Assembly: GCF_958295425.1 (NCBI RefSeq)
Contig: NC_081142.1
Location: 17,391,284-17,455,283, forward strand
DNA from: Solea solea
Lineage: Eukaryota > Chordata > Actinopteri > Pleuronectiformes > Soleidae
Direction: 5' to 3'
DNA length: 64,000 bases
The position numbers and the translations under genes were made by a program. Below the pieces are notes generated by a model, which did not search any database, had not been told where the DNA came from, and worked only from the letters and a program-made list of their open reading frames with translations. This document shows, one piece after another, positions 40,069 to 60,669 of the stretch. Position 1 is the stretch's first letter; each line of letters starts with the position of its first letter.

Positions 40069-43000
40069 TCATTCATCAACCTTAAAGGCCTGGTAACCGT
40101 GGCACATGCCATACATACACTCTGTGGCAGCGTCGACAAAGAATAAGCTGTGTTCTGCATCAGCTGATGAATGAAATCCTATTTATCTGCTGTCACAGCA
40201 TCTCTAAATTTACTGCCCTGATGTATGTCACACTGTATAGCACAGCATGCAAAAGCATAAAACAAAGTTGCCGTACACGGAGCCATGTGCTGATTTTTAT
40301 GTATTGGTGCTGAAATATTCAGGCTCACAGAACTCGATCATGTATTTGCCGTATTTCTCTTAAGTGGCAGCTCCACACATCTGAGCGGCGAATAAATCAG
40401 AAGAAAGGGGCTCGGTAATTGGGCTGAGGGCTGCTTTCAGATTCATACCCTTAAGTACTAACAGAAACTATTAAATTCACATTACTGAGGCTCCAGTCAG
40501 CTCGTCTGTGTAATTTCACATTACCTGGAGAGGGAAATCGCTGGTGCTGACATCCACAAAAGACTGACAGTAATGAGGGTCCATGTAAATCAAGCTGTCA
40601 TCTGCAAGGACAAAACAAAAGACAAGTTATTCAAAAACACTGGATTATTACAAAAACGCGCTTCTCTCCAATTTCTCTGCAGAGCGGCTCAAAGTCATTT
40701 GCTTTGCCCACTGTTACACTCGCGTGCATCAGATATGCCTCCCAGAACGTTGTTGCTTTTTAATATCCACCGGGGCGGATTAAATTCTGCATAATCAAAT
40801 TCTTTTGTACAAGCACATCCTTTACGCCCGCGGAAAAAGGGGTTGTCATTTAATTTTTGTGTGGGGGAATTACTTTTATAAACATGCAATTATATTCGAT
40901 CATTTGCATATGATAAATGAAGCGTTGGGCTGAGCCTTGGCAGGGAGAATGTATTGCTTGTCATTTAGACATCATCCACCACTGTATTTCAAATTGGTAA
41001 AATGTAAATGCGTAAATATTGACTGCCAAGATGTACAACTGAAGGTTCCTCCTGGCTCCTGAAGGTGATGAAGAGTGGCTCACTTTGGGGCCGGATGAAA
41101 TTTAATGCGTGCCTCCTATGGAAATCAATTACAGCTTACAACTTGGGAGGTTTACTTGTGATAAATGGGCGAGGCTTTGATGGGTCAGAGAGAATAAAGT
41201 AAGTCCTGCTTCACTTGCTCCCATCTCCACTCCTCTCCGTTTTCCTCATGCAAACAGGAATACATTAACTTACTTTGTCTCTTCCCCGTAAGAAGGGTAT
41301 ATTATGCAAAATAATCTGCTACTCACACCATCCTCTCGCTGTGTGTGAGTGTGTGTCTTTTCTCCATTTTCCATTAAACTAACACTAACCTTGAAATCCT
41401 ACAAAGTAGCAGGCCTGTTTGGGTTTCCCTCCGATGACACCTATGCAGTACTCCAGGCTCAGTATGCTCTAAATAAAAAGAGGACAGAAAAACATATAAA
41501 TGTCTAATGGAAAGCCTAAAAACACAAACTATATTTCAACTAATCATTAACCCCAGTGCCATTTCCTATTATCTATATAATTAAGCTTCACCTCCAGTGA
41601 AACCACTAACCAGCTCATTGAAGTAAAATCCTGTCTGAAACATTATTTCTCTCAAATCAGAGAAGTTAAAAATCACTTTAACCTCTATGCACACCTCACC
41701 TTTACAAAGTCAAAATACTCAGGGTTTGTCTTCTCCCCTCCCAGCCTCACAGGGATGAGGATGATAACCGCTCGGCTGTCTGGCTGAGTGGAGGCAGACG
41801 TCGGTTGGTTGTTCTGTGGCGGCGTAGGAGGAGGAGGAGGAGCATCTGATCCCTCAGCAGTGTCCTGCCTCGCTGTTTGTGTCCTGTGGCTATCGATGAC
41901 ATCTGCACTGTACACTATGGAAGATCAATAACACAAAGGTCAGAGTTAGAGAGTGTTTTGTCTGCACTTTAGTCTGCGCCATCAACTTATCAGTCACCGT
42001 CTGGTCATTCAGACAGCAGTTATTTATTTTTTTAACATTATGAGCATTTTTTTTGTGTGAGTGTGTGTGAGAGAGAGATACAAAGTTCTTCATTCACCTA
42101 TTTGTCTGCATATGTGTCTAAATATATTGTATCCATAAGTGTTTGTATACCCCTCTTTTAAATGGTTTCATCTGTAAAAGCTATGGGTTGCAATTAATCA
42201 ACTCATCAGTCATCAATCAAATTAATCAATAATAACATTCTAAATTGCTTGTTTTGTCTGACAAACAATGCACATGTCCTATAGAGCTCTGGCAGCTGAT
42301 GTCACACAATCCTGTCTTGCAACAAAACAATGCCATTTTGGCAGGAAGCCGCGCCGTTCCAATCCAATCCATCGACATGTGAAACCAGCAGTGCGTATAC
42401 CTGGTAATAATGTCAGGGTCTCTTTGTCAGCTGTGTTCAAAAAAAGTGAAGAATGTGGATAAATGTTGTGCCCCGCGATTACAGCAACAAACAGACTGGA
42501 AAGCATTTTTGCTAGATCACCAAAGTTACCATCGTTGGATCGCCATAAGATGCACTTGAAGCAAGTATAGAGGTGGAAGCAATGGGAACCCACAGGCAAC
42601 GGATTCTGTTTGTGTCGTGGTTACTTCATTGATACGGAATCCAAGGCTAACTAACATTAATATTTTCTTTATTTTACAACATGCTTATATTGCAATGCGT
42701 AATGTTGTTGGAAGTAGGATGAGGGAAAGCTGAAGATGTCAACTGCAGTCTGGAATAATGTCATCACCCTGGAGCATTATCCAGGTCAGGTATATTCAGC
42801 CTGTCAGGTTCTGCCATGTATTGCTCGGTCTACGTGGATTTAAAGTGCGCAGTGAACCCTTGATGCTTGAAACTGACACGGCTGCTAATTTTTGCAGAGG
42901 CTTTTCCTGCGTGTAAACATACAGTATAAACTGAGATAATAGGACAAACGGAAAACAATAATTACTTATAATTTCTGCTAAATAATAAATTAAACCATAA

Positions 43001-46000
43001 TAAGTGATCAGAATCAATTTGCTGTTGAATGACATTTAATTAACCAGGTAATCATTTCACCACTATGAACCTAATATTATAATTATAAGTATTGTGCACA
43101 GTTACAGTTATTGTTTTTTTCCCCTCGGTGACAATTGTAACACACTACATGAATCAGAACATAGTCCACTGAGGTTAAGAAGAGGCTGGAGTGGGTGGTC
43201 ATAGATTTGGATTGGATGTGTGTGTTGGGGATAGACACAGTTAAACTCATGTCACTTCTCTTAGCAGCTCTGCAGTTTCTCAGCAACAGCAACGGCAGCA
43301 GTTAGAGGGATGGTGGAGAAAGAAGGGTCAGTTGGACTGTGTCCAGTATCCTGGTTTATCATCAACAGACTCATCTTTCATACCTGTGCAGTCCTGGGAG
43401 ACATAGGCAGTTATACCCGCCAAGCCAGGGTCCATCGCCTCCTCGACAGCTTTCCTAAGAGTGAGTGTAAGAGAATGGAGAGAAGGACGGAGAAAAGAGA
43501 GAGTGGTGAGGAAGGGAAATATATATCTGGTAGTTATGCAACTTATTATTGTCATTAATACTGATAAACACTCAAATTAGTTCAAACTATTCAATTATGT
43601 GAAAATATGACATTTTAAATTTGTTTACAAGATAAAAAAAAAAAGATCTGTGGATTAATCACTAACAAAAAATTAATTGATAGTTCTTTAAACTCTAAAC
43701 TAAATCTGTATGTGATTAAACACAGGAGTTGAATAGATGTGATTAATGCACAAAGTGTAATTAATCTCAGAAGAATCCTTTTAGACCTACTTAAGGATGT
43801 GTGCCACCACAGCAGGTCCATACCAGTCCCCTGCCTGTTTTCCCATGGTCAGACCTAAGCGCAGCAGCCTGTGCAGGCCGAAATGAGCCAAGGGACTGTC
43901 GACAAACCAGGACACCAGTAAGCGGTGGTACATCTCTTTCAGATGAGGGTCTGCCTCCTCTGCAGATCCCAGAGCCTGGGCCTGAGGCATGGGTGGTAAA
44001 CCCTGATCTGAAGGCCGGGGGGAAACGTGAAGAGAAGCCTCTAAAGAGGCAACCAGACGTTTGGCTGCAGTTGTAGTCCACGTCTCTGTGTCTAAAGGCT
44101 GGAGATTCAATGCTTCTGGCCAGGTCCAATCTGAGAGAGAAAAAAGAAATAAACAACAGCTATAACAAATTTTAGAGGCCAAAAGAAACTGAGGACATTG
44201 CTTTCAACTTGACAAGACAAGTTTCCTCTCAGCTTCAGATGAAAAAAACACTTACATTTAAGATAAGACAGAGTCAAAACTACTGTAACCCGACAACATA
44301 GAAGACTTGTTAAAACTACAAAATGTTGTCTTGAAAACAGAATACAGATATCTAAAACTGATAAAAGCAACAGAAAATAATGAAAGGCAGATATTTGACC
44401 AGGAAGGAGGCTGTTACTTTTAAGAAGAAAATGTCTTTCAGAACTTCCACAGACAGCGGCTCGTCCACTTCTGTAAGAGAACATGTGCCATTCTGTTCAA
44501 TTATAAGGTTGAGTGTCCCATTATTTCACTTTAACTCTGCTTTAGCCTTACAAACAGGGTGGGATCCAGAGGTGGAGAGGATAGGAGTGGCCCAGGCTAT
44601 AAAATGGGCCAGAATAGAGTCCAAGTCCTGAGCAAAATGACCTTGATCCGGAGGGAATCAAAGTGAAATTGATCAATAAATATCCTTAAGTGGCCATTAG
44701 TCACTTTATAGAGAAATATTTCATCAGTGACATATTTTAGATTTGACAGAAGAACAAGTTTTAAATATTGTTTTCTAAATGACTGCATTAAAGTGGCCCT
44801 GTCATGTCATTATGTGGAGCCATAAAGTCTAGGACACTTCACTGACTGCATAGATCTCACAAAGATATGAGTAATTCACTCATTTTCAATGACTTGCGTC
44901 AACAAAATTACATTTTTCTATTTATGGTTGAGAATGAGACGACTTAAAACTTGTTAGACATTTCCCCTCCATCTTAGAAAAAATGATCTAAACAGGACTA
45001 AAGTACGTTAATAAGAGAATGCACTTCAAACTGACCTACAGTATTTCAATTAATCCACCTCCTTTAGGTCAGTATATGTTGATTAGCATTAAAAATGAAA
45101 CATGAATGAAACATTTGAGGGTATTTTAATACAATTTCATTGTACCAGTGTATTATTTTACTGTAACTCAGCTGTGATAGTGTCACCTCACCCACCTCTG
45201 CCTAAGAAGTGTAGAATAAGTGCCTGAGCCAGCATCATCTGTCCGGCTCTCAGCATACATCCCCAGCCACAGTCAGAGGTCAGGGTGGAGCCAGGCAAAG
45301 GAGGAAAGTCCTCCCTGTAGGTCAGCCACATTCGAGACGCAAAGTCCCTCCGGAAAGCCTCCACGTTCCCCGCGACAAAGTCGTCATCAGAGTCTTCATA
45401 GCAAGTGTCTGTGAGACCATCGTCATCTGAGGCAAACAAATCAGTGTGGCAAGCATTATTCATTTTTCTCACCTAGTTTCCTGAGCAATTAATCAAATAT
45501 TCCGAGTTCATAATGCAAAATTATGAGGCACACATAAAAAGACAAAAATGTTTGTCCTCTCTGTTACTTGAAATTTTGATGAAAGATGCAAACTCAACAG
45601 TGTGCAAAGTTCCTTTCTGACTACTAACCCTAACTACTGAGACAGTAAGGTCCAAGTTAATGGTCTGACAGAAGTCAATACTGAGACTAAAACTGATGGT
45701 TAACACAATACAATGCTGGTAAATATTTCACTTTGTGACGAACCAGGCCTGACATGGTTGTTCTTATTCAGAGGTTAAGAAAGGGAGAAAATGCAAAGAA
45801 ACATTTGATGAAAACACATGGACATGATAAATGTTTGTCTGATGAAAATGTTGCATATTTAAAGCATCTGAACAACATCTCACATAGTTCGGCTTTTCTA
45901 AGATTCATGCACTTTTAAAGCACATCCAATGCCCATTTTCAAGAATCTTTAGCACCTTACAGCTGTGGTAAATGACATTTACAGTATATAACTATATACA

Positions 46001-46094
46001 GTGCATACATTTTTTTTTAAATCACATTAAAAGAGGTGGTCTTGTGCTATTGCTACAACATTAATTATAATCACAGCCGTGTGTGTGTGTGTGT

Positions 46095-46148
<54 letters not shown>

Positions 46149-46962
46149 TGTACCTTCAGCCTTAAAATGGTAACACTTTCCCAGAAGGAACACTGGAGAA
46201 TTCCTACTGAATAAAGTCTTTGGTTTCAGGGCCCAACCTAAGACACACAACAAAAAACTATATATTATGATACTTTAAAAAACAAAAAAACAAACACTGA
46301 TACATTATTTACTTAATAGACGCACACCTTCTCTGCAATATTGTTCATCTCCACTTCCTGTTACATTACTGTGTGGTAATTATCTACAGGGTTTTCTATG
46401 AAAACCGAAACAGCCGAGACCTAGTCAAAATGAGCTGAAATAATACACACAAACTCAAGAGGGCATTATGACAAATGTCTATTTCAAGGTCTGACTCAGC
46501 AGCAGTGAGGTCTTGTCTCACTGAAATCTGGTCCTTGTTTTTGTTTGTCTTCTGTGCCTGTAAGACATTGTGTTTCCAATAACTACATTTGAATGTGATC
46601 AAGTGAACACATTCCTATTTAGACAAAACAACAAAAGTATTTTGTGATTAAGAAAATACAAAGAAAAGCAGTGACACACCATGTATTAGAAAAAGCATTA
46701 GAAACAAAGTGGACAGAGAAGACACATGCCTGGGTGACAGAGCTGTGTGTGTGTGTGTGTGTACTAGTAGTTGTTGCCTCCTTAGGACATTTTCTGGCAT
46801 AAACACTGGCCTTGTCAGGACCAGTCGCCCTCATGGTAAATAAATATAGTTTGAGTTAGGATTGGGCATTTAGTTGTAATGGATAAGGTTAGGGTAAGGG
46901 ACAAAGGAAAGCACTGTGTCTATGAGTGTCCTTACTGAGATAGCTGTTGTTGTTGTAGTAGT

Positions 46963-47001
<39 letters not shown>

Positions 47002-47096
47002 TCACAAGCAAACTACTTACTGTACTTCACATTGTGCCACGCTGATAGAAACTTTGTCTTCAATTTTTCCACTTCGTCGTTCCCTTTATTCTCCAT
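39098..47096 (-). CDS. atg4c: ATG4C cysteine protease (autophagy-related 4C), complete, 10 coding exons
   Basis: Cytosolic cysteine protease (peptidase C54) that trims and delipidates Atg8/LC3/GABARAP proteins in autophagy. Coding exons in transcript order: 47021-47096, 46154-46237, 45196-45426, 43791-44130, 43384-43454, 41700-41914, 41390-41468, 40525-40601, 39856-39975, 39098-39265. They sum to 1461 nt (486 aa plus stop) and every junction keeps phase. The catalytic cysteine is Cys110 in [14 protein letters not shown]; the Asp/His pair is Asp373 and His375 in [19 protein letters not shown] and VIGGKPKQ are further family motifs. The protein ends in DFVLL, which fits an LC3-interacting F-x-x-L motif. 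Human ATG4C is 458 aa; most of the extra length is a proline-rich insert in the sixth coding exon. Residues 7-10 read DEVE where human has caspase-type DEVD. The ATG4C assignment over ATG4D rests on the N-terminus (EKLKTKF) and the C-terminal tail. Exon edges were inferred from homology and splice consensus, not transcripts. Confidence 0.96.
39976..41389 (-). other. atg4c introns flanking the exon at 40525-40601, with candidate conserved non-coding sequence
   Basis: Outside the (TA)n tract at 40009-40069 and the exon, this stretch is free of simple repeats and includes an exact octamer ATTTGCAT (40902-40909), several TAAT/ATTA words and repeated CATTT/AATTA combinations. It resembles the candidate regulatory blocks in the desert. 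Confidence 0.35.
40009..40069. repeat. (TA)n microsatellite in atg4c intron
   Basis: Interrupted AT dinucleotide tract immediately upstream, on the transcribed strand, of the acceptor of the exon at 39856-39975. Confidence 0.9.
41915..43383 (-). other. atg4c intron between the fifth and sixth coding exons
   Basis: No extra exon is needed: the flanking exons join in phase. 42270-42600 has an uninterrupted 106-codon minus-strand frame of unknown origin, possibly an old repeat. Nothing else recognised. Confidence 0.5.
44131..45195 (-). other. atg4c intron between the third and fourth coding exons
   Basis: AT-rich. An exon-like stretch near 44385-44470 with an acceptor-like TTCTCTTACAG is not needed for the reading frame and is not homologous to ATG4. 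No repeat recognised. Confidence 0.5.
46079..46147. repeat. (GT)n microsatellite next to atg4c exon 2 donor
   Basis: About 69 bp of GT with one interruption. On the atg4c strand it is (CA)n and begins 6 nt into the intron after the exon 2 donor at 46153. Confidence 0.95.
46743..47000 (-). repeat. CCTAACC-type dispersed repeat, copy 2, bordered by GT tracts (atg4c intron 1)
   Basis: Between two (GT)n tracts (46743-46762 and 46967-47000) the plus strand reads TTAGGACATTTTCTGGCATA, GGCCTTGTCAGGACCAGT, GATAAGGTTAGGGTAAGGG and CTATGAGTGTCCTTACTGAG. This is the reverse complement of the family seen at 32705-32900. In atg4c pre-mRNA it appears as CA tract, repeat, CA tract, starting 20 nt after the exon 1 donor. 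Confidence 0.55.
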
Positions 47097-47277
47097 TTGC
47101 ACCAGGAAGGGATGGGACCCATTCCCACACAGCACACTAACACTGGTCAAACACAGGACACACAGAGACGTGCACGCGCACAGATAAGTAACGAGTGTCA
47201 GCGGGATAACGTTACAATTAAAAACTACACCAAATTACAGTTACAGTAGAGTTGTTGTGGAGTGACGTTCGTTTCAC

Positions 47278-47600
47278 CTTTAAGCTCCTTGACTCGGCTG
47301 TTTTCCTCTCACGGCCGCTTCGTGGCTTCGTACAAAGGTCCTCGCGCTACATTGTGCATACACATATATATTCAAACAGTCGCTGTGTATCGCCCGTGGC
47401 TGACTTGCTCTGGGAAACACTGTCCTGTGTTTACACTTTGAGGAAGTAGACGAGTACAGTCAGCTGATCCCGCCGTGTTTCCGCCGGCCGAACCAAGTCG
47501 AGGCGGAAGGAGGGGGCGTGCGTCACTGCTGGCTCGATTGTTAAATTCAGAGTAGCCCGAGCGGGCGGGGCTTAAATCGTTCAACCCCATCTTCGATGAA
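47278..47600 (-). promoter_or_regulatory. Probable atg4c promoter and 5' untranslated first exon
   Basis: A GC- and CpG-rich patch lies just upstream of atg4c on its transcribed strand. It contains a GC box (GGGCGGGG, 47563-47570), a second GGGGGCG at about 47511-47517 and a CRE-like TGCGTCA at 47519-47525. A good splice donor (TTAAAG|GTGAAAC) ends at 47278, suggesting a non-coding first exon between about 47278 and 47480, spliced to the exon with the ATG at 47094-47096. The transcription start is not fixed by sequence alone. Confidence 0.55.
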
Positions 47601-48649
47601 ATTCCCGCTCACTTGGGATATGTCTTGTCTCAAAACAAGCGCCCGTTGTTGCGTGAGGGCAGGACACAAACTGTCATCATCATCACATCATTTCTAATTA
47701 CTGTAATTTTAACACTCACAGCAGCAGGTCTGTTATTAGGTGTTTGGTGGTCATCTAAAAATGAGTTTGACTATTCATCGCATCAACACCAAAACAAGCA
47801 CAACAATCATTAACACATTATGGCTATGATTATAGTTGTTAGTGTTGAATTGTGGTGCTTGTTTAATTAAATAAACTGCCCATCATGCAGAAAAAGTCTT
47901 TTTAGAAACAAGAAAGGGGACAGAGGATATAAGCATGGGCTGAATAACAAGATGAATCACTGATTAATATACATTTATTTGGCAAATTAATGTATGTAAA
48001 TACTACATTTTTGTGGTTATTTTGTAGTAAACGCTCCAACTGAAATTAATTACTCTCGACCCTATAAGTCTTAACTTCTACCTTTTAAGATTTTCCATTC
48101 CTACTATGAAAGGCTCTCTGTATTATAGGGTTTTACATTAAACCTGTATTCTTGGAAAACGAAAAATGTGTATCATAATTAGAGGGACAGTAGCCTATAC
48201 AGTACAGTACAATGATTATAAGAAAAGAAAATCGCTTAATTTTGCACACACTCCCACATTTAGTGATAGAGAACAGTAGTGAACAATCCAATCCAACTTT
48301 ATTTATAAAGTACGTTAAAAACAACAGCTGAAACAAAGTGCTGTACATCAGAGATACATAAAATAAATAAAATATACAAACACTAGACCTAAGAACAAAC
48401 CGTAAAACATACAATGAAACAATAAAATACGGTAGAACTTATAAATAAACAAGTCATACAATAAAAAAAAGCTGTAAAAATATAAAACCAACATCTCATA
48501 CTGGGTCTAAAGCCAAAGAGTAAAAACACACATATATGTTTTAGTTTACTATAGGTTAGTGTAAATAAAAATATATATAGTTTGAGTCTATGTTGTAATA
48601 TTGTAATAAATTAAACTAGTCAACTAACTGTTGGAGGAGAGTATGACTT
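47601..48649. other. Divergent intergenic interval between atg4c and dock7
   Basis: AT-rich sequence between the two CpG-rich promoter patches. There is no coding exon. It contains part of a dispersed repeat at about 48291-48400; otherwise I see no recognised element. Both genes are transcribed away from it. Confidence 0.6.
48291..48400. repeat. Dispersed teleost repeat fragment
   Basis: Starts with CCAACTTTATTTATAAAG and continues with GCTGAAACAAAGTGCTGTACA, wording I recognise from a common interspersed repeat in fish genomes. Class and exact ends cannot be set without a repeat library. Confidence 0.5.
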
Positions 48650-48845
48650 TACAATACTACAGTGCGCAGCAGCTTTTCGCTGGGTGTGTTACATTGCGCA
48701 TCGTCATGGTCATTACGGTAACGCTCCCATTCTCCCGTCCCCCCTGTTTTCCCTGAGGTTGTAGTGAGTGAGTGGAAACCAGACACAGTCAGCTTTCTGC
48801 GTGCCTGCCTGGGAATCTCGCTTAAACACATCAGCGGCCACTGCC
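48650..48845 (+). promoter_or_regulatory. Probable dock7 promoter and 5' UTR
   Basis: A CpG-bearing stretch lies directly upstream of the dock7 start codon, and CpG enrichment continues through exon 1 to about 49060. No TATA box is visible, which suits a broad housekeeping-type promoter. No upstream splice site is needed because the ATG exon has a clean donor at 48884. The start site itself was not located. Confidence 0.5.
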
Positions 48846-60561
<11,716 letters not shown>

Positions 60562-60567
60562 TTTATT
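60562..60567 (-). terminator. Candidate angptl3 polyadenylation signal
   Basis: AATAAA on the minus strand, about 105 nt downstream of the stop codon at 60670-60672. It implies a short 3' UTR. Confidence 0.55.
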
Positions 60568-60669
60568 TCACATTACCCTTCTATTAAAACCTTTTGGTGG
60601 AACACTAGATATTATTACTGTTTGTTAAAGACGCCTGTAGTGTTGTGAAAGAGGATGCAAGTTGTGTAT

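Noticed and set aside
42279..42599. 106-codon minus-strand frame inside an atg4c intron, considered as a transposase or THAP-domain remnant
   Set aside because: The spacing of cysteines and histidines does not fit a THAP domain and I found no other transposase motif.
44385..44475. Exon-like stretch on the atg4c strand after an acceptor-like TTCTCTTACAG
   Set aside because: The flanking coding exons (45196-45426 and 43791-44130) join in phase to give the conserved [11 protein letters not shown]; inserting this stretch would add unrelated residues.
46071..46253. Reading angptl3-like or atg4c protein through the (GT)n tract as a His-Thr repeat peptide
   Set aside because: The exon ends at the donor at 46153/46154; the His-Thr run is intronic CA repeat.
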